From positions 116,348-180,347 of the forward strand of contig VXCM01000066.1 of assembly GCA_014773175.1 (NCBI GenBank): a DNA stretch of 64,000 nucleotides. The letters run 5' to 3'. A program made the translations under genes and the position numbers. The notes below the pieces were generated by a model that saw only the letters and a list, made by a program, of their open reading frames with translations, was not told where the DNA came from and did not search any database. Source of the stretch: Lucifuga dentata. Taxonomy: Eukaryota; Chordata; Actinopteri; Ophidiiformes; Bythitidae. Of the stretch, positions 26,001 through 38,488 are shown one piece after another (within the stretch, counting starts at the first letter, position 1; each line of letters starts with the position of its first letter).

Positions 26001-29000
26001 AGAGAGCAGCGAGTGGTGATAGTGGGTAATAGGGGACATAAAAAAATAATGATTATCCTACTATGTAAATGGCAATTAAAGGACACTGAGTGCTGCAGGC
26101 GTCGTCCTTGCTTTCCACTGTTGGTTTTGATGGAAAAGCATGCAGCTGCTGAGAGCCGCTGGCCTCTGACACTCATTTGCCAAAATGAGGCAGAAAAAAA
26201 AAAAAAAAAAAAAAAATGGCACTATGCATTAAATCAATTAAGTATAATGGAAAAGCGATCAGAGTGATTCCTGATGCTCTGAATCAAAGTGTGATCGACA
26301 GACAACAAATTGAACCGTAAAAATAATGAAATACATAATAACCACATAACAGAGAGGTAAACATATAACTTACAGTATATGACTATATACAGTATGAAGA
26401 AAGCATATGTAGCCTGCCTGGATATATGCTGTACTGTGTGCATATATGTATGAACATACATACATAATACATACACATGAAGATATGCATACATACATAT
26501 ACATGAAGACATACGTACATATGAAGATATGAAAACACATATATTGGTTTTTCATTATGTTGAAGTCTGTAGCTTACATTTTAAATATAAGCTAAACTAT
26601 TTTACAACCGTAACAACTCCTTTATGAATATATATGAAGAATCCATTTGTCAAAAAAACACAGATAACTCCATTTTTTTATGATATTGAAAAAACTGTTT
26701 TTTAGTCACATTCTTTGTAATATCAAACTGATGATGAGTTTAAATTTTAAAAAAAAATCTAAATCAATTCACAAAACACAGGGAACATTGAGTTTGAATT
26801 ATATTACCTGGAATGCACAATAAAAATATGACTTTAAAATTTTATTTAAAAAATGGCGCTTATCTGTTTTTGCAAATGACTCTTCATACTTACTCCTGAT
26901 ATGTCACATCAACATATGTATGTAGCATAGATAACTAATATACATGCCAAATGTAAAGATACATGGTCTCATAAGTTTTGAATAGGATCAGACATATTTT
27001 TTTTTAAATAGGAATATATACAGTAAAAAGTATTCCAATACATGGCATATATGTCATTCCAACACATGTATACATGATATACATGGCAATTTAACATACT
27101 TTGTACACACACATAAAGATTTCTGCATAGAGATGCGATAGATTGCAAGAAATGGTTGTTACTACAATTTTCTAAAGCCTGAACTTTTGAGCCCATTCAA
27201 CACATTCAGAACAAAACGCTGACAAGTGATAATGATGGTGATGAGAACGCTGCACGGCTGAAAACAAGCATCATTTTTACTTAAACTCAAAGGGCCTTCG
27301 AAACTGTTAAATGTAGCCTGTGTGAACGTGCTGAGGGATAAAAGAAAACGAGGGAAACGAGCAGAGAGGAAGACACTACAGGCAGTGATGATACACTCAA
27401 TTCACACTGATTTATCACTTAAAACTGTGAATCGGTGAAAACACATCTGGGAGTTTGTGTGTGATTTGCATAGAAGCGCACTGCCATCTAGTGAGAGTTT
27501 ATATGCAAAACCACAGAAATGACATCATAGACACTTCAGCAGTGTTATTCAGTGATGATGATGATGATGATGAATCATGTATCAAGACTTTGAATAAAAA
27601 TTCATTGTCTTTCATACGTGATTGGTGACTTCATACTAGAAAAGGTGATGTGATATTTCTGCCTCTGACTGTAACATCATCATCATCACTGTTTTACAAC
27701 CTGCTTATCCCAAGGTTTCAGAATAAATTAATCTTTTTTTCCCGTGTTTGTTATTATAGACTTTGGATCAACTTTTTGCATAAACACCTAAATTCATGTT
27801 ATGAAGTCACAGGTTTAACATCACAGAAAATCTTAGGTAACTATTCAAACATGGTGGAAACTGACATTAGTAGAATACATTTCTTGTTTTGGATAGGGTC
27901 ACTGTGCTTTGCAAACACATTTCTGCTCTTATTATCATCTGTTTCACTCAATTTTAGCATTTGATAGGAAACGTGTAGATTAACCTACATCTGAAGTAGA
28001 TTTATTTGATAGTGATTAGAAACGTGCTTCAGTTCCATACATCTTTCCCACGTCCTCTGAGCTCTAACATGATGACCTCTCTGCATGTCGACAGCACATT
28101 AAACTGGCCCTCAGACTTTGACCCCGAGGTCAAACGGGAGCGATAGCTTTGTTTCCACCTACATTGCTCTTTGCTGTAGCTGGTAATGAAGTTGGCCTGA
28201 GCTGCTGCAGAACCTACAACTCCTCCCTGATGATCTCTTGGTGGACACGAGCAGCGATCTAGACGTGGACTCATGGTTCATTTAATTTCTTACCACCGAT
28301 CAGTTCTTAGCCGTTATCTGATTAAATTTAACAGCCATTATTAAGTGAATAAAGCTCTTTTGAGAGCTTGCTAACAGAAATCCACTACACCCCACTTTGT
28401 CGACGGTTTTTGAATTCAGCGGCCCCGCTCAAGATGATAGGAATAATCTCGCCAAGTGAGATTGACAGTTCATTTCAGAGATCAATATTTACAATTTACT
28501 TCTTTCAAAGTTCATTCTGGGAGAAGGCTCCATATTATCCACCTCCCAAATAAGCTGATCATATCTCCACTGGCCCTGGAATGAGTTTCCTACCCAAAAT
28601 GTGTCGTTTTTTTTCTCTCTCTCTCTCCCTCTCTCCCGCTCAGAAATCAATGTCTGCGTTTGTGCGCTTTAATCTGGCCTCTGATGACAGTAAATCTTTA
28701 TCTGTTTCTGGGCGAGCAGCAGTGAGCGGCTGACACCATTTCCCATCAGAACAAAGAGGCAGGCCTGTGTGGACTGTGGGAGATACATGGGGCTCTAATG
28801 TGGCTGGACATGTTTCAGCAGGGCCATTAATCAGAGCGGGTGACAGCCAAACCTTCTCTGGTCGTCTGCAGTCAGGAGCGCTGCACCTTTTCATTGGCTC
28901 TACTCAGATAACTGAGGACTGCAGGGCAGGAGGATAGGGATCAAAGCTCAGGTCTTCACCTGTGTCATCTCACGACATTCTGTCTCCATAACAGTATCTT

Positions 29001-30585
29001 TACCACGTCCGATTTTTAATCAAAGGAATATCTTTAACAAACTAGAGGTGGTCAGTTTTATAGATGTTCCCTGACTTCCCTACAGGGGTGGAAAGTAACT
29101 AAGTACATTTAGTCAAGTAAGTTTGATGTTGATCAAGCACTTAGAAGTTATAAGAGTGGACAGCTTCCTGCTACACACTAAAAAAGACAAAAGAGCAGTT
29201 AAGGAACATTATCTCCCCCCCCCCNTCCCCCCCAATTTTTCTGAGGTCTGGGATTGGATTCTGTATTCTTCAGAGAAATGCCAGTTGATGTCATTGGAGG
29301 TACTTTCTTCCTGTGTAGATTTCAGGATTATAAGACATTTTTGCCAGGGAAGCCAAGCTTCTGTGTGGCCTTGTTTTTCACAAATTCCCCCTGGACTATC
29401 CACTTTTACCAGGCAATGCAATATATGATATATACTGTGAATTTTCATGAGATAATTCTGGTTGAGACAGAAAGAAAAACAGTATGAAAAATGAGCTTTA
29501 TTAGAGGCTAACGGCACCACTTTAACAGAACGACTTACCATGCAGGTAAATCATTAACTAAAGATTCTTCCTTTACAAGAATGCACCAAGTCTACAGTGG
29601 TGAATGTTAACAATTTCTCCTAATATCTATATTTACTGGCATATTATCTGACATCTATATGGAGTAAAAGAAAGCCATCATTATAATCACATATCATAAA
29701 GAAAACAAATCCTAAGTGGAGTAGTGACTACATGTAGAAAAAACAAGAAATGATAATAAACTATTTTGCAGCAGCCACACAGTCATTCTGTAAATTGAGC
29801 TCAGCACCACCCACCGAAGTGATGATTCATAAGCTCCTCTGTATTAATAACACAACCCTCGAGCCCTGAAAGAGTGAACTGGAGTGATATTTATTATTCA
29901 GCAGATTTATGACACGCACCAAGCAACACTGAAGTGGCCCGCTGTTCCATTCACGCTCCTCCACAGGGAATTATCGGCTGGTAATCTATTGTTAAACAGC
30001 TTTTAGGGTGATGGATGAAAATGTTGGCTACCTACACACATCAATTCATATCTAATTAGGCCATATTATTTATGACACGTTCAATGGGCGAGGAGGGAGT
30101 CTCAGGGGAGTAGAGACCTCAGCTGCCATGGGGGGACAGATCAGAGAGGGACACACGCACACATGAAAACACACACACGCACACACAAACATGCAAGACA
30201 ATCCCAGTCATAAACAGCTGCCCACTCAAACATTCACACAACTCAAAAACTTGCAAATCAACCCATTATGCTAATAATAAAAATATAAATAAATACTACA
30301 TTTTTCAGTTTGGAGCCTAATTTAAGGCTGTAAATTTTTTGAAATCAAACAAACAAACACAAAATTGCTACAAATAATCTTTTGTGCAGATTCTTTTCAT
30401 CTCCTCAAACATTGGAGTAAAGTCAAGGGGATTTTTTTCTGACCTGAGCATCTGAAAATTGGTAGTTAGTGATAATTTTTGGAGTTTTAAATTGGACTCA
30501 AAACTAAAGAATAATGGATTGTTAAATTAAATTTTCTCAATTTTACAGTATGGAGAAAGTGTTTGAGAAAGTAAAACAGGGCTGA

Positions 30586-30607
30586 AAGAAAGAAAGAAAG
30601 AAAGAAA
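30586..30607. repeat. (GAAA)n microsatellite
   Basis: About five units. Confidence 0.85.
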
Positions 30608-31039
30608 ATTCTTCTACAAGCCTGACATCTACTGTTTAACTGAGGTTAAATCAACTTTTGTGGGTCTCTTCACTCACTGACAGAAAAAAAATCTCGCTTC
30701 ATCCTTTCTTTATCCTTATTTATATCTAAACTCTAATGGTGTTTAAGGTATAAAATTTCTTTTAATGAACAGCTAATAATAAATATGACTTTACTGTACA
30801 TCAAACCATATCTGAGTGCCTGAAGCCAAAACGACCTTTTTAGAATTTCTCAGCTGCACCAGTCAGTCATTCATCTCAGTGGTTTTAGTGTGTTAATTGG
30901 TGACTTTAGGGGAAAAAGAAATGAAGCAGGTCTTTATGTGATGTGTAGAGAAAGAAGATAAAAGAAGATAATATATAGCAGATGTATAAAATAAATAAAG
31001 GAACACTATCTGACACTAAATTCATACATTTATTTCAAG

Positions 31040-31665
31040 AATATTATCAAGTTGAGGCCTTGACAAAATAGCCACCCTTAGCTTTGATGACAGCTTGACA
31101 TATTTCGGGCTTTCGTTTCAAGAGTTTCTTCAGACAATCTTGTAAATTTTTTTTAGCTCATTTGTTCTGAAGAAACTCCCAGAGCTGTTTGGCTGGATGA
31201 GTGTCTGTTTTTGACCTTTTTGATCCAGCTCATCCCACACTAGTTGAATGGGTGAGAGATGTGTTGACCATACTGGTCAAGACATGAGTTCAAACAATTG
31301 AGTACGAGATCTTTAGCCCGCTGTGGTCTCTTTCTGCAATTTGCTTGACATAGCAACAGTTTTCAAATAGCAACATGACCCTTCAGCTCTTCTTCTTTCA
31401 GACGCCTCTTCACTGTTCTCTTAGTTACTTAGGTGCCATTGACTGTATTCAGGGCATCAGTCACTTCACTGTGAGACATCTGATTCATGGTGATGTAAGT
31501 CTTACATTATTGTCCTGTTGTTTTGTTGTGCCCCTCTTACACCCACAGCCTTCAAGACTGGTGAAAACGACCTTTTGTCACACTTTTTTATACATCTGTG
31601 AGCACCACTGTGGGATATCTTCACCTTATCAGCAATCGTCTGAATGGAAAAACCTCAGAATGCAA
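31040..31665 (-). mobile_element. Decayed Tc1/mariner-like transposase
   Basis: Reading the minus strand across frames, pieces of a Tc1-type transposase appear in order. First comes an HTH-like IQTIADKVKISHSGAHRCIKK (about 31640-31575), then VTKRTVKRRLKEEELKGHVA (about 31430-31370), then SPIQLVWDELDQK (about 31250-31210) and finally the C-terminal KGGYFVKAST with stop (about 31080-31045). Stops and frameshifts separate them. The region between the second and third pieces is too short for a full DDE domain, so there is an internal deletion. The element is inactive. Its inverted repeats were not identified. Confidence 0.75.
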
Positions 31666-31669
31666 AGTT

Positions 31670-33336
31670 ATAACAGAATGATGGTTGTCAAAGCTTATTT
31701 CAGGAAATTTTACTGGCAGTTGTTCACTAATATCAACCAAACTTATTCATGTCAGGCTTTTATAGCAATTTATAGCAGCTTTTATAACATTGTTTGTAAT
31801 TTAGGACGAGCAGTGGCTGAAGGACTCCAAAACAAGTTTTATGTTCCAGATGATTACTTCAGCACATTTTACTTTAGCAAACAATATTTTCCTTGATAAA
31901 TTCGGACCCTTAAATGGGAAGCATATCATATAGAATTTAAAGACTCATCAGTAAAATGTGTTTTTTTTTTCCTAAATGCTTACATTTCATGGATATAAAG
32001 TTATCAGAATGTAGCCTGATGCTTTATAAACACCATGGCAGATATTCAATCTTCACAAATAATGGTCCAGACACAATTCCCATAATAATCAAGAAATGTG
32101 CAGGTGTCCCAAAAATTTAGGACCCTGGTGATTTGGGTAGTGTGGACCGACAAGTTCTTCATCAGCCCACAGTCCAGCAGAAAACCTACCATATAATGTA
32201 GTGTGTCCACTGTATTTTTACATATGTAAAAATACATACCCAAAATAGTGATTGATAACCAACTTCCGTGCGTAAACATGTATCAATAGAGCCCAAATAA
32301 ACAATCATGTGAACTTTGAAAGTTCAGCCCTGCAGAATCATCAGACATGGTGCTTCTATTAGATTAGATCAGATTAGAATTAGAGCGCACAAGAGAAAAG
32401 ACAGAGCCAGAGAGATCAATGATAGACAGCAAGGCAGGACTCACTAACCAGCACAAAACCAGCCTAATCTAATGTTTGACCAGAGCACAATAGCATCAAA
32501 CAGCCACAGTCCCTTAAATGTCGTCTGTAAAAACATAACTACTGTATAAAAAAGCTGCGTTGTTACAAAAAGAAGTTTGATGGTCATAAACAAGAAGAGC
32601 ATTTTTGTTACACATGCAGCACATCTGCAGTTTAACAACTGAAAAATAAGGATGTTGATGCATTAAACCGTTCAAGGAGACAAATGTTAATTGGCTTACC
32701 TTACTGGAGCAAATGGTTCGAACATCAAGTCCATCCTCCTTAAAAATAAATAATAAAAGGCACTGCAGTTATTCTGAAGCTTTAAAGAGTTCAAAAGATA
32801 TTCAGTTTCTAATAGAAAATGTACCAGACTGGGAAGAGATTTACAGAATTTACGTTTGTGAATGTAAAATTTTGCCATTAAAATGAAAAAATTGACAATG
32901 AAGTGAAAAAATTAATTTTTTATGATGGAAAATAAATAATTAAATCTTTAATAATGAAATAGCGAGAGTTAATAATAACATTGAAAATATGGGTGGCAAG
33001 ATCTTACCAGAAATTTTGTATAATATTACAATGAAAGAAAAGATTAAGTATAGTTACTTTTTGTTTCTTACAAAAAGAACAATGAAACTAAAGCTAATGT
33101 AGGGTGCACAGGTAAAATGTTAAACTCTGGCAAAGTTTCCCAACCCGAGTTTGCGATTGACGTCATTTCAAAATGGCTGCTCGCGCCATAAAAATTTGTA
33201 ATGTATTTCTCTCTATATAAATTAACATTTAGAAGCATTTTCTTTAAATCAATCAGCAAGTAAAAAACTAACATACCTTTGCTCCTTTCGTGCTCATAGG
33301 TGTGGACTAAATATTCATTCAAGAGATTTTTGTGAC
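31670..33336. other. No gene recognised
   Basis: AT-rich, no domain in any open frame. The 173-codon plus-strand frame at 31375-31896 largely overlaps the antisense of the transposon relic. Confidence 0.4.
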
Positions 33337-33467
33337 ACCCCCCCACAGCGTAAACAAACAATGTCGTAAAATGACGTGATTCCGATTTACGGCTTCCCCG
33401 TNACCCCCCCACAGCGTAAACAAACAATGTCGTAAAATGACGTGATTCCGATTTACGGCTTCCCCGT
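33337..33467. repeat. 65-bp duplicate around N (assembly join)
   Basis: 33337-33401 and 33403-33467 are the same sequence, with N at 33402. Confidence 0.88.
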
Positions 33468-33510
33468 TTCCCAGTAAAATGTACGCAGTATTACTTGTCC
33501 ACCTTTGATT

Positions 33511-33511
<1 letters not shown>

Positions 33512-33556
<45 letters not shown>
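33512..33556. repeat. (TAA)n microsatellite
   Basis: About 14 AAT units. Confidence 0.95.
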
Positions 33557-33560
<4 letters not shown>

Positions 33561-33815
33561 CAAATAAATAAACTAAAACAAAATAAGATTACTTGTCCAT
33601 CATTTTGACCTAGAAAAAAAGGAAGTGAGGTATATTTCCTTAATGGATTAGTTTTTGTTAAATAATTGTAGAACAAACGTTATTGAAAAATAATTCTTTA
33701 ATCATCTTAGTCAATATATCACTTTTAAATAACTTACTCTAGAGGAAAAATGACATGTTTTTATTTCAAAATTAAGATTTTCACTGCAGTGGGCTTTAAC
33801 ATTGGTGAGCATTCA

Positions 33816-33841
33816 GCAACACTCTGTAGGCCTGTTAATGC

Positions 33842-33882
<41 letters not shown>

Positions 33883-33909
33883 NGCAACACTCTGTAGGCC
33901 TGTTAATGC

Positions 33910-33950
<41 letters not shown>

Positions 33951-33951
33951 A
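33816..33951. repeat. (CAA)n in a 67-bp duplicate around N
   Basis: 33816-33882 and 33884-33950 repeat the same flank plus CAA run, with N at 33883. The Gln or Thr runs in open frames here are artefacts of this. Confidence 0.9.
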
Positions 33952-33956
33952 ACAAT

Positions 33957-35319
33957 ATCTGAAGGTTTTGTTTCTTAAATTACCTTTAACTATACAACTT
34001 ATAATCATCCTCTAGTGATTTACATACAGTATTATGCAGACCGGCTTCAAAATAACATTTACAACTATTTCTGTGTGTTGCAGGTTGACCTATACACAAA
34101 ATATTTGAAATAGAACCGCATACCAGTTTAGACGAGCTTTATTAAAATAACACCTCATCACTATTATCTGAACTGTTCTTTTGAATTAAATCCCACTTTT
34201 TATACAAAAACCTTCTCACATCCAAAACACAAAACCTCAAGCGTTATTTGCAAATCCATTTCCTGTAAATCCTGCCTTTTCTAATGCATTATGGGATATA
34301 ATAGGCTAATCGGTTTTTCACTATAATCATGGCTGCAGGGGATGGATGACATTGTAGAGAAGAGCACCATTACCTTTTCACAAAAATCATTTTAATCAAA
34401 TTCAGCCTTGGGGATAAACAACAATATACAATCTCTGAGATCAGAGAGGCAGGTAAACCAGATGAAACCTGCTTTGGCAAAACTAGTAGTTATAAATTAT
34501 TTTCCAATAATGAGTAAATTATTCATTTTTAGTGTTATTATGTATTAATCTCTTCATAGAGTTCATTCATTCATCTACATACATTTATTTGCCTATTTAT
34601 GCACATTTTCCCTAATATTAGCAAAAATACAAGAAGAACACACACAATAGTATTAAGATTACAAACATTCAACAGAAATGGGGCTTCCATGAATGGAGTT
34701 ACATGAGGAATTATTTTAGAGAGAGTCATAGAATTGAGGATGAAATTCACATTCTGACATGATCAAATAGTTTCCAAGCCTTCATTTTGTATAAATTCAC
34801 TAAAGGAATGCATTAAAATGTGTGTTTGCTTGATACAGACACTCACATGGATCTTTCTCCTGCAGATATGGAGTGTAGCCATAGTGAATCTGAAGAAAAC
34901 AAACAGGAAACCACTAATGAAACTGACTTCCAGTGAGACACATTGACAATTTCCTACAGTGGTTGTCCTTTTGTGAACAGTCTGGAGGCTCAGGTGTGAG
35001 ACAGCGAGGAGCTTTATTTATTATTAATCAGAATGACTATCTGCAATGCCATTAAAATTCTGCATTATTATTTACTCTTATGTACATGATGTTCTCTATA
35101 CAGCCAAAATACACTTTACATAGCAACTGTACAGCTATAAATGATCAGAGTCTGATGATGAGCTCTTGTCATGCATGAGAGGAGAATTGTGCCAACAGAG
35201 AACAAATTGATGTGAAGCTCACGTTGGTATTGATTTTCCTCAAGACATGGTCTCATTTTGTTTCATCCTCAGCAAATTACCAAAGGTTCAGTTTATCTTG
35301 GAGAGCATGTTGTAGTTCA
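33957..35319. other. No gene recognised
   Basis: Unremarkable AT-rich sequence. Confidence 0.4.
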
Positions 35320-35912
35320 TAATTACCTCCAGCAGGGAGGCTGTTTTTTTCACTGATCAGTGTGTTTGTTAGCAGGTTTATGAAAAAAAAACAAACAAAA
35401 AAAAAAAAGAACAGATTTTTATAAAACTTGAAGAACCCTTTAAATTTTGGTGTGGATCAGCACTAAGGGTTGAATTCAAGAATTTTTAAAACTGATTTCT
35501 AAACTTTACGAGACAGGTTGTTTTTGAAAATATTTGTCAGTTTCTTCAAACGTAATACACCAATCTCAATGACAGCAAAAGACAAATTTATCCCATGATA
35601 GTCTATCAATAAGTGCAAACTGGTCCAAATCAGATAAGAATCTGCATCTGGTAGATGAAAGTTTAAGCTTTGTCAGGGGACACATTAATTGAACTGTGGT
35701 TTTAATGGACTTGGAAATGATTTTGACATATCTTTAATAGCTAAAGAGATAGATCCAAAAAATATTGTTTATTGCAATAGTTTCTTTCTCTAGTATGTCA
35801 TCAGAAAAAGACAAATTTGATCAAGTCTTATCTATATTATTAGAACAGGAGTCATTTTGACTCGGTTTGTTCAGCTTGAGGGAGTTACGAGCTCTAATGA
35901 GTTCCCTTCTAG
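35320..35912. repeat. Dispersed repeat family R1, copy 3
   Basis: Begins TTACCTCCAGCAGGGAGGCTG, contains GTTTGTTAGCAGG and AAATTTTGGTGTGGATCAGC, and ends with CATTTTGACTCGGTTTGTTC near GAGCTCTAATGAG. Collinear with the copy at 3268-3810. Confidence 0.7.
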
Positions 35913-36040
35913 TTTTATTCTTGTCTCAGTTGTGCACTGTCAGCTGTGTTTTGGTTGGAAAACACATTAGATAGGAGAATTTTTGGAAAACAGCTTTCCA
36001 AAATTGCCAAAAAGATTATTTTCTCAGATGTAAAGCTCAA

Positions 36041-36200
36041 TTTTTTTTTTTTTTTTTTTTTTTTAATTTATTAGTTTATTTGTCAGGGACTCATTGATCA
36101 ACAGTTAAAACAGGAAACTGTGAATGAACCAAACTGCCCAAAAGGCTAATTTTTATCTGCAGTCCCTGGAGGACGTTGTATTCAAATAAATGTTTGACTT
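36041..36200. repeat. Poly-T plus diverged repeat (relative of 715-900)
   Basis: A 23-base T run, then TTTATTTGTCAGGGACTCATTG and ATCTGCAGTCCCTGGAGGAC. It lies just past the 3' end of galr1. Confidence 0.5.
36067..36080 (-). other. Candidate galr1 polyadenylation signals
   Basis: Two TTTATT hexamers (AATAAA on the minus strand) at 36067-36072 and 36075-36080, about 200 bp past the galr1 stop. They lie inside a diverged repeat next to a poly-T tract, so they may not be functional. Confidence 0.3.
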
Positions 36201-36274
36201 TTAATTTTTAACATTTTACAGCACTAATGACCTCAGAAAACAAACAAAAAATGCTCTCAATGTTGGCAAATACA

Positions 36275-36628
36275 TCAAAGCATTTTGCTGAGCTGAAAGT
36301 CATGACCTTTATAAGTCACACTGACGTTAGTGGATGGTGCAGCCTCCATCCTGCTGCGGAGGTCCTTGGTGTCATTCAGAGGACACTTGCTGGGTGTCTG
36401 GCACCAGAAAACCTGCTTGTATGACTTCCTGAAGTTCTCGGACAGGAAGGCGTAGATGATGGGGTTGACAGAGGAGTTGCTGTAAGCCAAACAGTGAGCC
36501 ACCATCCTGAACACGAAGGAGGCCTGGTTGAGTGGAAAAGAGCCAAATTCCACCCACAGATGGACGATGTGGTGGGGTAACCAAGACAGACAGAAGACTA
36601 CAACCACCACCAGGACTGTCTGGGCGGT
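36275..36628 (-). CDS. galr1: galr1 exon 3, TM6-C-terminus
   Basis: 354 nt including the TGA stop. It starts TAQTVLVVVVVF after a CCTCCTCAG acceptor. It holds TM6, TM7 with NPIIY, helix 8 with a Cys, and a Ser/Thr-containing tail. Confidence 0.95.
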   Translation of the reverse strand, partial: TAQTVLVVVVVFCLSWLPHHIVHLWVEFGSFPLNQASFVFRMVAHCLAYSNSSVNPIIYAFLSENFRKSYKQVFWCQTPSKCPLNDTKDLRSRMEAAPSTNVSVTYKGHDFQLSKML

Positions 36629-38238
36629 CTGAGGAGGAAATGGATTATAGAGTAATATTTCATGTAATCACAATATCAAATTGTCAAAGATGGAGGTATT
36701 TGTTCATGGTCCAAGCTTCCTGCTCAATATATAAGGTAACAACAAATAGATTTTTTCAAACCTTGTTTTAAAAAAATCATACTATTGAGCAACTCCACTG
36801 GAGCACTTGGGGGGGTTAGGTTCCTTGCTCAAGGACACCTGAGAGAGGGTTAGATGCTGTTCATTTCACTCTAGTCCAAAGATCGAACCAGCAACCCTTC
36901 AAGCTCACTTTCCCAACCTTTAGGCCACCACTTGCTTATTTTTTCAGTTGCTTGTTTGTTGTATTTTCTACTGATTTAACATCCAACATGAGTAAATGAA
37001 CTATCCAATAAAGAGAGAAATGCTCCCACTAACCTTCTTTTTGGAGAGCTCGGATTTATTGGAGATGTTCTTCAGCTTTTTGTGTAAATGGTTTAAAACC
37101 TGCAACACAAAAGAAACATCATAATAGAGGTTTGACCTTCCCAAATCCCATATCTGCCATTTTGACAGGGAAAACTTCCAGTCAACATTTGTCAAATCCA
37201 GGTCAGTGTCATGTAGAAATCAAAACCTTATAAAGAAGAAAGAAAATATGACTTTTGTGTATAACATATTTTGTATTTTAAAACCACAATTTCATATCAG
37301 ACTTATCACAGGACACACACACACACACACACACATTATATAGACTTATAGGCACACATTGATCTGTACTCTAATCAGTTGGTTGTATTTTTAGTATGTA
37401 AATTGCTGCTGACTCCATCAGTGTTTCTCATATTCTACTGTTCTCCTTTTAATAATTTTTATTTATTGTTTTAATGTTTTATATCTCGCTGTATGTGGTT
37501 CGCGTGTCTTAGTAGATTTGGACTTGTTCTGATGTGGAAAATCTTCAGCGTTTTGCTGCGTAAAAGTGATCCATGCGCGCTCACCTTTGCGTAACAGACA
37601 GAGATGAGGATGAGAGGCAGCAGGTATCCAAAGACGAAGGTGCAAACCACGTACACTTTCCTCTGGTGGTCCGGCCAAACCTCCCAGCAGAAAGTGTTGT
37701 TGTCCTCCCGCTCCACGATGCTCTGATAATGCGCCACGGGAGCTGCCATGACCAGAGACAGGATCCAGATCAGCACCACTCCGAGCATGGCGTGCCTCCC
37801 CACGCGGATCGACGAAGCCTTCCTGGAGTGGACGATGGCCACGTAGCGGTCCACTGACATGGTGGACAGAGTGAAAATACTGACCAGCATGGACACGGTG
37901 AAGAAATAGTGGATGAACTTGCAGATGAAAGCCCCGAGCACCCATGTGGGCAGCATGTAGATGGTGGACTGGAAGGGGACGCAGAAGAGCAGGTAGGAGA
38001 GATCAGCCAGGCTCAGGTTCAGGATGAAAATGTTGGTGGTGCTGCGGGGCTGACCGGATTTACTGCGCGCCAGCACCGTTATCACCATGCTGTTCCCAAG
38101 CACCCCGAGGATGAAGATGAATCCAAACACGAGGAGAGAAATAAAATTATCAATGCCCATTCCTAGTAAAAGTTTAGCTGGCAGCCTCACGGTGTTGGTT
38201 TTGAAAGGTTGACTTTGATTGTCCACCAGTAGATCCAT
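36275..38238 (-). CDS. galr1: Galanin receptor type 1 (complete, 3 exons)
   Basis: Class A G-protein-coupled receptor of the plasma membrane; the mammalian orthologue binds galanin and signals mainly through Gi. The spliced product is 357 residues (human about 349). I see seven hydrophobic segments (TM1 about 31-56), an N-glycosylation sequon at N7, GN at 48-49, LADL at 77-80 (the conserved TM2 Asp is D79), the disulfide pair C106/C184, DRY at 130-132, a TM6 SWLPHH motif at 255-260, NPIIY at 295-299 and a juxtamembrane Cys at 316. The intracellular loop 3 peptide VLNHLHKKLKN is close to that of human GALR1, which separates it from GALR2/3. Three exons with cuts after TM5 and before TM6 match the known GALR1 structure. 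The start ATG has an A-rich context. Oddity: the C-terminus runs roughly a dozen residues past the usual end. The a/b teleost paralogue cannot be decided. Confidence 0.95.
36801..36935. repeat. Dispersed teleost-type repeat in galr1 intron 2
   Basis: The text runs from a GGTTAGGTTCCTTGCTCAAG-like segment to CCTTTAGGCCACCACTT, with ATCGAACC in between. From memory this resembles a repeat widespread in teleost genomes (the 'ccttgctcaagggcacc ... tttaggccacggctgcc' type). It is diverged, and no family name is claimed. Confidence 0.5.
37034..37099 (-). CDS. galr1: galr1 exon 2, intracellular loop 3
   Basis: 66 nt, 22 codons encoding a Lys-rich loop that begins VLNHLHKK and ends SKKK. Flanked by an acceptor GTTGCAG and a donor GTTAGT, phase 0 at both ends. 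The residues match the corresponding small exon of vertebrate GALR1. Confidence 0.93.
37312..37334. repeat. (CA)n microsatellite in galr1 intron 1
   Basis: Short CA run. Confidence 0.85.
37585..38238 (-). CDS. galr1: galr1 exon 1 (coding), TM1-TM5
   Basis: 654 nt, 218 codons, from ATG at 38238 to ...CYAK. It ends in phase 0 at a consensus GTGAGC donor (37579-37584 on the complement). It carries the N-terminus, TM1-TM5, DRY and both disulfide cysteines. It is GC-richer than its surroundings. Confidence 0.95.
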
Positions 38239-38488
38239 TTTTTTTTTCAGGGGATTGATGAGGAAAAGTCAGATGTTTCCATTGGAGAGACTCTAGCCTC
38301 CAGCTCGTGGAAGAATTTTCTGTGGAATAAAGCTTGGATGGAGCTCATAAATCTGCAGGATGCTCCTGCCTTCACAAGCAACGTCACCACGCTGAGCTCA
38401 CCAATACCTCTCCACTCTCTCACAGCCAGTGACTGGGAAGAAACAGCAATCCTCTTTACGCTGCATAAATCATTCGTATAACTAAGCC

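Larger units (their letters stand above)
22441..31009. other. No gene recognised (long gene-free stretch)
   Basis: AT-rich intergenic DNA with Ns at 23227 and 29225 in C tracts, an irregular ATACAT-rich patch at about 26440-26540, (GAT)n at about 27552-27573, an R2 fragment at 29086-29125 and GC-richer unique DNA at 25960-26180, 28400-28520, 28690-28890 and 29790-30090. Small open frames lack domains. Confidence 0.4.

Noticed and set aside
31375..31896. 173-codon plus-strand frame as a gene
   Set aside because: Largely overlaps the antisense of the Tc1-like relic and has no domain.
33750..33962. Poly-Gln/poly-Thr/poly-Cys open frames
   Set aside because: They are translations of a (CAA)n microsatellite duplicated around an N.
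36227..36424. Plus-strand open frame over the galr1 C-terminus
   Set aside because: Shadow of galr1 exon 3.
37573..38166. Plus-strand open frames opposite galr1 exon 1
   Set aside because: Shadow frames created by the GC-rich coding sequence of galr1 on the other strand.
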